DNA of 64,000 nucleotides from positions 1,829,001 through 1,893,000 of the forward strand of contig CAUEEP010000728.1 in the NCBI GenBank assembly GCA_958450365.1, written 5' to 3'. The DNA is from Mesorhabditis belari. Its lineage: Eukaryota; Nematoda; Chromadorea; Rhabditida; Rhabditidae. Of the stretch, positions 23,327-35,065 are shown piece by piece; the stretch's first letter is position 1; every line of letters starts with the position of its first letter. The translations under genes and the position numbers were made by a program. The notes below the pieces were generated by a model. It was given only the letters and a program-made list of their open reading frames with translations. It did no database searches and had not been told where the DNA came from.

Positions 23327-23519
23327 GTATCTTTTTATTATCGTTGAGCTTAATTTTCATATCGAAATCGAATTCAAGAAATCAATTTCAAGCTTCCTCT
23401 GTGGCACAATAAGCACTGAATTGAAATATGACACTTGTTCACTTGAAAAGTGTAATTGAATCCGATTTGAAGTATCGAATCTAGATTGTTTCCGGGAGAA
23501 TAGGCTGGCTCATCTTATT

Positions 23520-23592
23520 CAATTTCATCGGGATCGAACCCGACTTGTTTGCACGCCGTTCGCGCGTGTTTGCATTGCGCTATCTCTGGCAG
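23520..23592 (-). ncRNA. tRNA-like sequence (degenerate tRNA or SINE head)
   Basis: The minus strand carries an A-box-like TAGCGCAATGC and a perfect B box, GGGTTCGATCCC, with a 5-bp CACGC/GCGTG stem between them and a 7-base loop GCGAACG. The acceptor stem does not pair, the T loop is one base short and position 33 of the anticodon loop is C. It is therefore a pseudogene or the promoter of a short retroelement, not a working tRNA. Confidence 0.5.
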
Positions 23593-24242
23593 AAAACGAG
23601 GGGGAGTGGTTTTCTCTTAAAAAGATCCCTGTCTCAACATTTACAATCTCTTTACTCGTTTCACTTTTTCACTTTAATGAGAACAATGTTTACTTTTTGT
23701 TTCTTATCTTTTTGGAAGAAAGAAGAAGAGATTTTTGAAAGCTTTTAGCAGTCAATGATCATCTTCAACTTTCCTAGCTTTTTCTAGAGTTAGCTTCCTA
23801 GCTTTTTCTAGAGAAATCAAGCTTTCCAATTGTATCTTATATCCAAAAGTAGATCAAAACCCTTTCTAGCGTATTTGATCTTTCTTTTTTTTCTAGTAAC
23901 GGAAAAAAATTAGTAAATTGATTGCACCAGAAAGGATACGTTTGGAAAAATGAATAGAAAATAGATCGAGAAGAGCTTATTACCTAGTTCTAGTTGTTAT
24001 TTGTCGATCGATGACGGTGTGACAGAAAAGTGTCAAACACAGTCGCCAATCTTCTTCTCTTTATCAAAACTGCCCCCTTCTCGAAACAGCTTTTCAGTTA
24101 ACTGTTGACCTTTAGCTTTTGCATTTGCGATTTGAAAATGAATGCTTTTAAATGTTTCAAAGTTTTGCAACAATTGTTGGATTTATACTAGTAGAATTTA
24201 ACATTGATTTGCGAGCTTTTATCTTAAAAATCAGTTTGAAAA

Positions 24243-24550
24243 GTTTTAAAGTTGCCTTAAATAGTTTAAAGTTTAGAGTTTCCTTAAATAGTTTAAAGTA
24301 TCCTTAAATAGTTTAAAGTTTCCTTCAATAGTTTAAAGTTTAGAGTTTCCTTCAATCGTTCAAAATTTAGAGTTTCCTTCAATAGTTCAAAGTTTAGAGT
24401 TTCCTTCAATAGTTCAAAGTTAGGCCTAATGTTTAGCTTATAGTTTAAGTTTCCTTCAATAGTTTAAAGTTTAGAGTTTCCTTAAATAGTTCAAAGTTTA
24501 GAGTTTCCTTCAATCGTTCAAAGTTTAGAGTTTCCTTAAATAGTTCCAAA
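24243..24550. repeat. AT-rich minisatellite (AGTTTAGAGTTTCCTT unit)
   Basis: About eleven copies of a 20-28 base unit, TTTCCTTNAATAGTTNAAAG with or without TTTAGAG. The remaining DNA to 25547 is AT-rich with no further gene. The Rho gene promoter must lie here, but no defined motif is recognisable. Confidence 0.85.
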
Positions 24551-25547
24551 ATCCACGATTGATTCTGAATTAGATTCTTTTAAAATTAAAAGATTTGATT
24601 AGATTCATTTAAGATTTGAAAGTTGATTTGATTTATTTAAGATTAAAAAAGTTAATTTGGTTCTTTTAAGATTCAGAAATCTTTAAAATTATAAGTCTTC
24701 TACATAATTCTAGCATAAAGATTAGATTTTTTTTCGTCAACTTTACTCTTTTGTTACTCATCAACTTTACATCAACTTTACTCTTGTTCCCTAGGTAAAC
24801 TCGTTGATCCCAGAATTGGTTGACAAATGGTTGCTAATTAATCGAATTTTTCAATATTGCTGTGCTTGATGTAAACGTAAAACAATACGTAAAGCTTGAC
24901 GTAAAACATGCTTGTTTTACGCCGAAATCTCAACTTTCCATTGCTCAAATGGTCTTATTCAAATGGTCCTTCACTCAATGTCCCTCTTGTTCATTCATAA
25001 TTCTTCATATCTAAATCCTTCTTTTTCCCCCACTCTTTCCCAAGCTGTCCATATAATTGGGTCTTTAGTCTTGGTCCTGGGCTTTCCCTTTTCTTTTGAT
25101 GGATTGACCACTCGAACACCCCAATAAGCTCCCCTTCTTCATGCTCTTTACATGCAAACGGACTCTTACAAGCATTAAAATTGAGTTGAATACGATTTGC
25201 AATGCTTATTGATTTTAATTTCATTTAAAAGTTGTGCCTTAAATTAAACACATCTGGTGTACTTTTTCTGGTGTACTTTTTTCTGGCGTACTTTTTCTTT
25301 TTCTATTCTGGTGTACTTTTTTATTTTAAACAAAAATTTTGGCTCTTTTTCGTTTTTTACAGTTATTTAAATATTCAATATCTAAAGCTTTCAAAGCTTT
25401 TTTTTCTTTTTTTACTTTAGATTCTTTTTTACTTTCTCATTAAATTCGGATTATCAAAAATCGAGAATGAGAACATTTTTCTATTTTCGAATAACTTTTC
25501 ATAACATTTTTTGTTTCTATTTTTTTTAATCTATAGATTTCTAGACA

Positions 25548-28500
25548 ATGGACGACTCGGGCGGGATTCGGAATCTCAAATGTGTGCTGGTTGGGGACTC
25601 GTTGGTGGGGAAAACGAATCTGATCGTCAGTTACACGACAGGGCGATACCCATCCGAGTATAAGCCCACGAATTTCGACACCTACTCGGGTTTGTTTGGG
25701 GAAATTCGATTAACGATTTGAAATTCCTCTCATTGAGCCATAAATTCTCAAAAATTCTCTTAAGAGTGCCAAATTGAGGGGGGAAATCTGGGGGTGAAGA
25801 AGAAAGAGAAAGAGGAGGATTTTTGCCGATCGTTTTTGGGGTATTTCCGATGATATACGAGCTGTGATATCCCGCAATCTGCTTAATCTAATCCGGTTTT
25901 TTTTTCACAGTGCACAAGGGGGGAAATTTTTCGTTTGATATCTTTTCTTCAAAATCGCCGAGAAAAATTCCCAGGGAATTTTGCTTGTCTGAAAAGAGGA
26001 GAAAGAAGACAATTTCTTTGAATCAAGCTTCTTTGGGGGATTGGGAACTAGGGATTTAAACATTTTGAACTTTGAACACTTACAATTAGCCTGAGATTTG
26101 CTTAAAACGGATCAAAAATAGAAAAATCACTTAAATCAATCTCTTAAAACTAATAAATAATTTGGTTTGACAAATAAATAGCAAATAAAATAGCTAATAA
26201 TGGCTAATGAATGGCAAATAATGGCCAATAAATAAATAATATGTTTAGCAAAGTGTTGAATTTTCGAAATTTTGATTTGACTTGGTTAGGTCTTACTTTT
26301 TTTCGTTTTTATGAGTTTGTTTTGCATTTTGAACCAATATCTAATCAAATCTTAGATCAATATTTATAGGTTTTTAAGTCAAGAGATTGATTTAAGGGAT
26401 CTTTCTATACTTGATCCGTTTTAAGCATAAGCAAAACTCAGGCTAATTGTAAGAGTTTGTTTTGCATTTTGAACCAATATCTAACCAAATCTTAGATTAA
26501 TATTTATAGATTTTTTTTCTTATTTGTGAATTTGGCAAACAGTTTCAATTTGGCAACAAAACTAGTTTCAAAAAAAGCACAAAAGTCAATTCAAAGTGTC
26601 CATCGAAATTTACTACCTTTCGGCTTTAGTTTTCAGGTAATAATGATTTTAATTCAATCAATCAATTGAATCCAATCAATCAATTCAATTTAATCAATCA
26701 ATTCAATTCAATCAATTCAATCAATCAATTGAATTCAATCAATCAATTGAATTCGATAACAACAATCAATTCAACCACAATCAATTGAATCAATCAATTG
26801 AACAACAATCAATTGAATCAACAACAATTGAATTCAACAACAATTGAACAACAATTGAATCAACAACAATTGAATTCAATCAATGAATCAACAACAATGA
26901 ATTCAATCAATCAATTGAACCAACAACAACAATTTAACAATCAATTCAATTCAATCAATTCAATCAACAATGAATTCAATCAATTGAACAACAATCAATT
27001 GAATCAATCAACAATTGAATTCAACAATTGAATCAATCAACAATTGAATTCAACAACAATGATCAATCAATTGAACAACAACAATTGAATCAACAATGAA
27101 CAACAACAATGAACAACAATTGAATCAATCAACAAGAATTCAATCAATTGAACAATCAACAATGAATTCAACAATCAATTGAATTCAACAATTGAACAAT
27201 CAACAATTGAATCAATCAATTGAATCAACAATCAATTGAATTCAATCAATCAATTGAATTCAATCAATGAACAATCAATCAATTGAATCAATCAATCAAT
27301 TGAATTCAATCAATTGAATCAATCAATCAATTGAATTCAATCAATCAATTGAATTCAATCAATTGAATCAATCAATCAATTGAATCAATCAATCAATTGA
27401 ATCAATCAATTGAATCAATCAATCAATTGAATCAACAACAATTGAACAACAATTGAACAACAACAATTGAATCAACAATGAACAACAACAAGAACAATCA
27501 ACAATTGAATCAACAACAATTCAATTAACAACAACAATTCAATCAATTCAATCAATCAATTGAATTCAATCAATCAATTGAATTCGATTAATCAATCAAT
27601 CAATTCAATTCCATCAATCAATTGAATTCAATCAATTGAATCAATCAATCAATTGAATTCAATCAATCAATTGAATTCAATCAATCAATTGAATTCAATC
27701 AATGAATCAACAACAATGAATCAATCAATTGAACAACAATCAATTGAATTCAATCAATCAATTGAATCAATCAATGAACAACAACAATTGAATCAATCAA
27801 CAATTGAATTCAACAACAATGAATTCAACAATTGAATCAACAACAATTGAATCAACAATGAACAACAACAATGAACAACAACAATGAACAACAACAATTG
27901 AATCAATCAATTGAATCAATCAATCAATTGAATTCAACAATCAATTGAATTCAATCAATTGAATTCAATCAATTGAATCAATCAATCAATTGAATTCGAT
28001 TAATCAATCAATCAATTCAATTCCATCAATCAATTGAATTCAATCAATTCAATTCAATCAATTGAATTCAATCAATCAATTGAATTCAATCAATTTAACT
28101 CAATTGAATTCAATCAATTCAATTCAATCAATTCAATCAATCAATTAAATTCAATTTATAATCTAGTTTATTGACTAGATTAAAAATAAAACATTTTTAT
28201 CATGATTTTATCGTTTCAAGTTCAACGAAATCTTTAATTGTTTTGATTTCGCAAATTTTTAGTATTTTTAGTTGTTGTTCGAGTGGATCGGAAACCGATT
28301 CGACTTCAATTATGCGACACAGCTGGACAGGTGGGAAAGACAGCAATTAAAGGGATAATATTCAAAGAAAATATAAACCATAAGAATATCTAGTAGAACG
28401 CTACATCAGCTAATAGGCTGATGCTTTACTAGCTAGAAAAGCCTTTCCAGAAAACCTCGCTCTTGTTGGAGTGTAGTATAGTGGCTAAGTGGCTTCTCTC

Positions 28501-30837
28501 TCGGGCGGGTAGGCCCAAGTTCGATCCCCGATCGAGCACCCCCTAATACTCAGCAAATGGTTTCATCCATTGTTGTGTGATAAGGGTGCAAAAGGAAATC
28601 CCTGAGTGACCAATCAACGATTGTTGTGGGTAAACTCCAAGCAATCGTCAAGTATCACCCGACAAATTTTCGAGCTTCATCTTTTTTCCAATAAAATAGA
28701 ACTTTTTCAAAGATAACTCACTGAAATTACCAATATTGCGTGCAACTGGGCCGAGCCGCTTCTGAATGTCGAGGTTCTCGGCTGCCTAAATGATTGTAAA
28801 TTGTTGAAAAAGAGCTGGAATTGATTAGCATTAGAGTAGACTAACTAATTGTTGTTGAACTGTTGTTGTTGTTGAATAACAATAACTAATTGTTGAAAAT
28901 CAATTGTTGAAAGTCAACTAATTACCATCAATTTCCTCTTTTGCGAGACGGGCATTGGTAGCTGAGAACCGACTCGTTTCATTTGGAGAATCGACGGGTT
29001 CGCGCGGAAGAATAAACGCATTGCGTTTTTATTTCTAAACTCGCGAAATGAAGTTCGACTTGTAGCTAAACAGAATTTCAACTAACGTCATTGGGGTGCT
29101 TGATGGGATAATTGGGACAACCATCGGGGCAACGCTTTGAGTGATCGGAGAAGAGCTGGGAATCGGCAGGAAATGATTTGTGGACGTTGTGGAGAAAGGT
29201 TCAACGATTTCATCTCTTGCTTCATCTTTCCCTTCTGCAAAACTTTCTCTTGCTCGGCAGACTAGCAATAAGCACGCGAATGGGGCGAGTGAGTAGAGCA
29301 TTCTGGAATTATTTGAGATTTAGTGATTGAAATTAGTGGGCAGATTAAGTTGAAGATTAAGTTGGAGACTAGAATTTGGTTATTTTAACGATATCTAAAA
29401 GCTAGCTCAAGATATTCAACGATATCTAAAAGCTAGCTAAAAGATATAAATGAATGTAAAGCCGATGAGAAAACTAAATTTCCAAAATCGCATCTAGAAT
29501 GGCAATAAAACCAAAGTGAGAGAAGTGGCGGGCGGCTTTCGAATTCGGAAATCGTAGTGGACTTCCGAAATCGAGCAAATCCCATCAAAGAAATCCCCGA
29601 TTGACACGCCGATTCGACGATCGGCAACAAACATTTGATTGGATTGAAAAGAAAAGAAAAAAGGACTGAAAAGGACTGAAAAGGAGTGAGAGAGAGAGAG
29701 AGCACACAATTGAGGACACTCTTTCTCTTTTGGTCCCTCATTCCACTTTCCCTATCACTTCTTGATCCCAAATTTGACGCGTTCGCGGATTTCCGGCTGC
29801 TGTCCATTAAAAAAAAGCAAAGAAAAGGAAATTTCTCTTGATCGAAACGCTTGCAAATATGTCATTTTTGGATTTTGATATATGTAAAATATTTTAAAAA
29901 TGAAAAATAGCAAAGAAAAAGACAAAACCAAAATCCTCTTACATCCGATTTTCAGCGACACTGTGCCCTTCGTCCACTCTGTTATCCAGGCGTCGACGTG
30001 ATGCTTCTCGTTTACAGGTTATAGCGTTTACAGCAAACGGGTTTTTTTCAAATAAACCATTACAGCACTGTGGATCCGTGTTCATTTGAGGCGATTGTCG
30101 ACTATTGGCTACCAGAAGTCACCCGATCCCAGCCTACAGTACCAGGTGAATCAAAATAAAAAAAACACAACTAATAATGGCACAAACGATGTCATTCAAG
30201 CTAGTGCAGATTTAATAAGTTGACTTGGGGCTTTAAATGGTATCGTTTTGCACGCTAGAACGTATGTTTGTTTGAGCGCATCTAACAGCATCGCTCATTC
30301 CAGTACAAGCATCAGTAGTCAAGCGAGATTAAGCGCAAATCTAATTTCTAATAATTTTCTAAAAACATTTCAGTGGTACTCGTCGGCACGCAGACCGATC
30401 GACGAAGCGATCCATCGATCGTGGCCTCACTGGCGAGAACTGGAGCGCATCCAGTAATTTAGTTCAAACCAAATTCAATTCGAAATTTTAATCCAAATTT
30501 TCCAGAAATTCCAGAACACTTTAAATCGAATTTTCATTCAGATCACCACCACCCGGGGCAAAGAGTTGGCCCAGAAAATGCACTGCGAGTTCGCCGAGTG
30601 CTCAGCCCTCACGCAGCACAACATCAAGCAGGTGAGACGAATGTTTTATTGGGAAAATACAGTTCTCCGGATATTCACCCATTTTCATTTCAGGTCTTCG
30701 ATGCGGCCATTTTGTGTGCTCTTGAAGGGAAGAAACCCCCACGAGTCCCCTCAAAGGGAAACTCGGCCACCGCTCATGCAACTCGCCTCAAACAGGGATT
30801 TCAACGCTTCATTAACCTCACCAAGAAAATCATCTAA
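25548..30837 (+). CDS. chw-1: Rho-family small GTPase, Chp/Wrch (RhoU/V) type
   Basis: Seven exons join without frame breaks: 25548-25689, 28272-28330, 29956-30017, 30066-30145, 30374-30453, 30542-30631 and 30694-30837 (218 residues). The P-loop is GDSLVGKT, switch I contains [14 protein letters not shown], switch II DTAGQ, then [11 protein letters not shown] and ECSALTQ, all Rho-type guanine-nucleotide-binding motifs. The Rho insert region is short. Rho GTPases switch actin, polarity and Wnt-linked signalling at membranes. Two oddities: the residue equivalent to Ras Gly12 is Ser and the next is Leu, and the protein ends [10 protein letters not shown] with no CAAX cysteine. Chp/Wrch proteins are known for atypical nucleotide cycling and non-CAAX tails, so this class is the best fit; orthology to chw-1 is inferred. 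Introns 1 and 2 are unusually long (2.6 and 1.6 kb). Confidence 0.88.
26079..26453. mobile_element. inverted-repeat element in Rho intron 1
   Basis: Arms of about 70 bp (CTTACAATTAGCCTGAG and its inverse) enclose AT-rich DNA. A segment TTGTTTTGCATTTTGAACCA is also duplicated directly just inside and just outside the right arm. Confidence 0.65.
26641..28155. repeat. 1.5-kb array of CAATCAATTGAATT-type repeats
   Basis: The whole stretch is built from CAAT, CAACAA, CAATTG and GAATTC blocks in irregular order, within intron 1 of the Rho GTPase. It is self-complementary at every scale because CAATTG and GAATTC are palindromes. Open Asn/Gln/Ser/Ile frames inside it are artefacts. Confidence 0.9.
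28467..28690 (+). mobile_element. tRNA-derived SINE-like unit in Rho intron 2
   Basis: A tRNA-like head (28467-28541) has the D-arm/A-box string TAGTATAGTGGCTAAG and a B box AGTTCGATCCC at 28518-28528, spaced as in RNA polymerase III promoters. The anticodon region does not fold well. About 150 bases of unrelated sequence follow, ending near an AT-rich tail. This is the layout of a tRNA-derived SINE. No second copy is in this window, so the family assignment is tentative. Confidence 0.5.
28648..29301 (-). CDS. possible secreted peptide precursor nested antisense in Rho intron
   Basis: The ATG at 29301 lies one base after an ATTCCAG acceptor, a strong trans-splice context. Exon 1 (29087-29301) encodes a signal-peptide-like start, [17 protein letters not shown], then an acidic and Ser/Pro-rich stretch. 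Exons 28926-29034 and 28785 downward continue in frame and contain dibasic sites (VSQKRK and [14 protein letters not shown]), as in neuropeptide precursors. The frame then runs into the SINE-like unit before a stop at 28648, so the true 3' end is doubtful. I do not recognise the family. It could also be a fortuitous frame. Confidence 0.35.
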
Positions 30838-31387
30838 CTTTAGTAGAAAATTTTATTCCTAGCAATGAATCAATCTAAACAATTTTTTGAAGGATTGGCA
30901 TCTGAGCGGTGCCAACCCAAAACTTCTCTGTAAGCCATGTTTATACCTCTCACTTTTTAAGCCCTGTTATGTCTTCTTTGCAGATCACAAAATCCCAATA
31001 TTTCCCATAGATTCCATGACTTTTATATTTTCTGCAGTGGTGCTTAATCTCTCCATATTATTGCGAAAATCTCATCTTTCACAAGCCTAAGCTGAGTATT
31101 ACACATAAGCAAAAATGAATTGAGCTTGATCGATTTGTTTTCACTTCTTTTTCCTGAAACGATTCGGGTACTTTTGTATGCATTTTGAGCATGAATTTGT
31201 GTACACACTGATAAATAATTTTAATGACCAGAAAAACGAGCATACATTTTAATAAAGGCTATATGATTTAACAAGAGCAACTATAATCAACTAGAACTAC
31301 GTAAAACCAAAAATGGAAACGATATAATTACAAAGGAATGAGAAAAACGAGAAACACAATGAAAACAACTTACAATCACAGACTTGC
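30838..31387. other. 3' intergenic between convergent genes
   Basis: The Rho gene (plus) and trx-2 (minus) converge here. AT-rich 3' untranslated sequence with AATAAA-like signals; no gene seen. Confidence 0.5.
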
Positions 31388-32392
31388 TTATGTAGAAGTA
31401 CCCTCAATGGCTTGATCGAGGAATTGATCAATCTCCTCATCACTGATCGTACCCTAAAATAGCAATATTATTTTAGAAGAAAAGATTATAGCTTTGCTTA
31501 AATTTTGTCTACAGCAAGAACATAAAAATCATAGCTGCTAAATGTATAGGAAATGAAAACAAACAAACCTTCATTCATTGAATTTCATAGCGCAACATTA
31601 AAGTTTGTTGCTATGTGCTGATAATTTTTAGTGAAATAAAGTAAAAACCTGAAAGCTGGTGACGACTTCTCCTCCATGGAAAGCCAAAACAGTTGGCACG
31701 ACGCCAACCTAAAAGAAACATTTAGTTATTTGTAAAAAGCTTTCATTTCTAATTCAATATTTCAGTTTTCCCGCAATCCTTGTATTATCTGAGCATAAAA
31801 AAATTACAATAAACGTTTTACCTGATAGTCCATGGCTAACTCAGCGGCCTCATCGATATCGACTTTGGCCATCAAGATCTGCCCGCCTCGACCTTGAATC
31901 TAAGGATACATAAAAATTACTTGAATGCTGGCTAATATCACCTTTTGTTCGAGTCTTGGCCCCAACATTTTGCATGGTCCACACCAATTCGCGTGAAAAT
32001 CGACGATCACTGGAATCTAAACAAAAACATTAGTTCAGGATACCGTAGAAAACATTTCGTATATTTTTATAGCAAATAGGTATTTCATTATTTTTGTTAA
32101 TATACAAGGTTCACAAACTTACACTAGATTCCAACACTTGTTCCTGGAACTCTTCGGCCGTTGACACACTAAAAAAGGTTTCGACGTTAAAGCAAGAAGG
32201 ATTTTAAAACTTGACTATCATAAATCAAAACGATGATGCCTACTTGAAAATTATAGGTTGTGTCGAAATATCACATAGTTGTCGAGCGTGCATCAGAAGC
32301 GATTGGGACATGGCATGACGAGGAGAGTAGGCGACTAGTCGATAAAGAGATCCTGTCGCCAAGCGCATCATCTGTGGTACTCGTGACAACAT
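31388..32392 (-). CDS. trx-2: mitochondrial thioredoxin
   Basis: Six exons fit exactly: 32244-32392, 32123-32168, 31942-32016, 31822-31899, 31649-31708 and 31388-31453 (157 residues). The first exon gives an Arg/Ser/Leu-rich, acid-free presequence expected of a mitochondrial targeting peptide. The thioredoxin fold follows with [16 protein letters not shown] (active-site WCGPC, 31972-31986), a [14 protein letters not shown] stretch and the cis-proline motif VVPTVLAF. It reduces protein disulphides in the matrix, recycled by thioredoxin reductase. The ATG follows a TTTAG acceptor. It is the third gene on this strand after PSTK and the TPXL-1-like gene, with 472 bases between upstream stop and this start, so it is probably co-transcribed and SL-spliced. 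Confidence 0.93.
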
Positions 32393-32864
32393 CTAAACAA
32401 GGAAGCCTAGTCGTATAAGCTTTGAAAAAGTATTAAACAAAAATTCACACAAGACTTAAGCAAGTAATAGTGCGACATTACTGCTTTATCCCTCAATTTG
32501 ACAGATGACAGTACTGTGCAAGTCAATATTATAGCAAATAGTTTATTGTATTATACACTACGATTAAGTAGTACTATTTCACCCATTCAAGCTTTTTTTT
32601 AATTGATTTGAAGGCTTAACAACTTTTTAAATGGTTAAAATATATTATCTTTATTGCAATAAAACTTTAACTTATCCACCAGACTGGGAACGTAAACATT
32701 TATTTAAAGCAACACAGACGAAGTTTGCCAAATTCGGCACTAAAAAACCCGCATTTAATATATGAACGGAAGACCAAATGAAGAAAAGGTTGCAAGATCA
32801 CAAATAACATAGCTAAATAAAAAATACATATACAAGAATGAGCATTAACAACGGACATTCGAGT

Positions 32865-34931
32865 CTAGATTGGCTCGGTGACGGGCATAATTTTTTCCGT
32901 TTCCTTGTTGGTCTCAACAGCAGTCTCTTTGTCATCATTTCCCTCGTGGGGTTCAGTTCGTGCTGGTTTTGGCGATTCGGAGCGGATGTCCAGGTTGGCG
33001 AGCAGCGGATGCTTGACTAAGAAACAAAATTCATGAAATCTTTTTCACTTGTTATCTTAAAACAAGTCATAGCCCTTTTATAATTTAGCATTATCTCATA
33101 AGAACGCACCGAACGGAATTATTCCTTTGCTCGAGCCGGCTTTCACGAGCGGCAACTACAGTTGGAGTCATCATTTTTGGTCTGGACAAGCGTTCCACCC
33201 AGCTCAATGGCTAAAAAAATGCTTTTTAAAAAATCAAGTTAGTAAAACTTACGGAGGGATTAGTCAGACGCAGCCCGGTCGATTGAGGAGCTCGTTTTGG
33301 TGTGCCTGCTACTCCGCCTTGACGTGTTGGCTGTCCCAGTTGCGTAGGCTTGTTTGATGCAAGTCGTGAAACGTTTCCCATTCGCGTTACAGGAGTGACA
33401 CCGGGTTGACGCAGTCCTGTTGGCTTTGGAATGACAGACGATGCGACGGGACGAGTGACAGATGTGTTTGCAGTTGGAACACAAGAAGCAGATTCTGGAG
33501 CTGCGCGAGTTGCTGGGACTGAAGTTCTCTTGACGACGGCAGATGATAAGGCACCCGAAGGACGACGCACTGAAGGCGCTGATGGACGACGAACTACAGG
33601 CACTGTCGGACGCTGAGCAGCTGGCTTGTTGACTGGTGGTACCTAAAAATATTTCAGTAAAAAATTGTTAAGGAATTTTTAAAACAAAGTTTTTTCTTCA
33701 AACCAACCTTTGCACCAGGAAGTACACGAACAGGTCCAGCCTTTGATGGTGGGGCGGCAGAAGTTCGCTTGACAGGTGCTGGCTTGTTGAGGCAAGGTGT
33801 TGGCGGCCTGTTCAGCTGTGGAGTTGGTAGCTTATTCAGCTGTGGAGTTGGTGGCTTAGCGAGACGAGAAACTGGTTCGGCACTTGGAGCGCGTCGAGTT
33901 GTGCTGGGAGCCCTCGCGGTGTGCATAGAAGTCGATCGTGAGCGTGAATGTGATGTCGACTAAAAGAAACACTATTAACCACTAATCGTACTTAAAAGCA
34001 TACTTAGTTAATAACATCAGCAATAATAGATGCAAACGTTTGCTTACCAAATCCAATGTACGCCCTCGAATTTGAGGCTCAACTGATCCACTACGTGGCG
34101 TTGGTGGACGAGGAGTTGTCTTTGATGCCGTGAAGCGTTGGCGACCGATTGATGGTTTCTTGTTCGAAGTGGTGACATTTGTACGCTGAGCACTTTGTGA
34201 TGGTGTGCGTTGACGAAGATTGTATCTATCGGATGGTTGCTGTTGCTCTTCCTTTGCGGCAGCTAAAGAAAAAAACTTTAATACGTGCTAACCATAGAGA
34301 ACAAATTAAAACTTTATGTTAAATCAAAAGGCCCATACCTTTTCTTTCTTCTTGTTCGATCTGTGAGCGACGAATTTTTTTAGGCTGTTCACTGAACATG
34401 CTCAACTTCTTCAAATCATTGGCCAGGTTGTTGATTATCTCGGCCTCGTCTTCATTGTTCATCGTTTGATCCAACTCGGGAATCGCCTCAGCTTTCTCCA
34501 TTTCCTCCTCGGGCACAAACTCCTAAACGTAAAAAAAGTGCTTGTTAAGTAAAAGCTTGACTTACAATTTTCAGCATGTGCTTGTCGCCGGCTGGACCAG
34601 GTGGCATGTTTTCGGCATCGTCAGACTCGAAGTCAGCTAACATAAGAATATTTGCTAATTATAAGTTTTTTGAACTGCTAACATACTCCGATATATTCTT
34701 ACAAATTTTTTCATTTTCTAATCTATCTATAGCTTGCAATTGTTTTTAGGCAATTGCAATTTAGTTTACGTTAGATTCTCAATGAAAAAACAGCGCAATA
34801 CCTTGAATCCCGCTGCTGCTTCGCTTGAAGAAATTTTCGACCACTGGGTCAAACGCATCGGAAGTTTCGGCGAGATGAACGAATTTGGGCACCGTGTTGA
34901 ACTCGAAGTAGTGGTCGACTGCGTTGTTCAT
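32865..34931 (-). CDS. tpxl-1: TPX2/TPXL-1-like Aurora A activator
   Basis: Eight exons: 34802-34931, 34566-34636, 34339-34522, 34048-34262, 33708-33959, 33253-33642, 33147-33210 and 32865-33016 (485 residues if the exon 7 donor is at 33146). The N-terminus, HYFEFNTVPKFVHL followed about 18 residues on by ENFF, matches the TPX2 Aurora-binding block (aromatic pairs, then W/F-F). RYNLRQRTPSQ recalls TPX2's RYHLRSK. The middle is Pro/Ser/Arg-rich with PPTPQLN repeats, as expected for a microtubule-binding region. TPX2/TPXL-1 activates Aurora A on spindle microtubules. Start chosen at 34931, six bases after a TTTAG acceptor, 134 bases from the PSTK stop. The exon 7/8 junction is ambiguous: a stronger donor at 33105 would force an early stop. 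Confidence 0.65.
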
Positions 34932-35065
34932 CTTATCTAAACATTAGCACGTTGATTTACCCGTACAAAGTCTAAAGATAGTGAGGGATAACGAAATAAT
35001 AAATAAGTTAACCAAAAAGAAAACAGAAAAATTGACAAACAAAAGCAACGAAAAAGGGCCTAGCT

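Noticed and set aside
26798..27835. Asn/Gln-rich open frames resembling prion-like domains
   Set aside because: The CAAT-word array lies in an intron of the Rho gene; frames have no exon boundaries.
29433..29961. Minus-strand frames of 124 and 71 codons in Rho intron 2
   Set aside because: No splice-consistent start, domain or signal peptide; they read through an AG-repeat tract.
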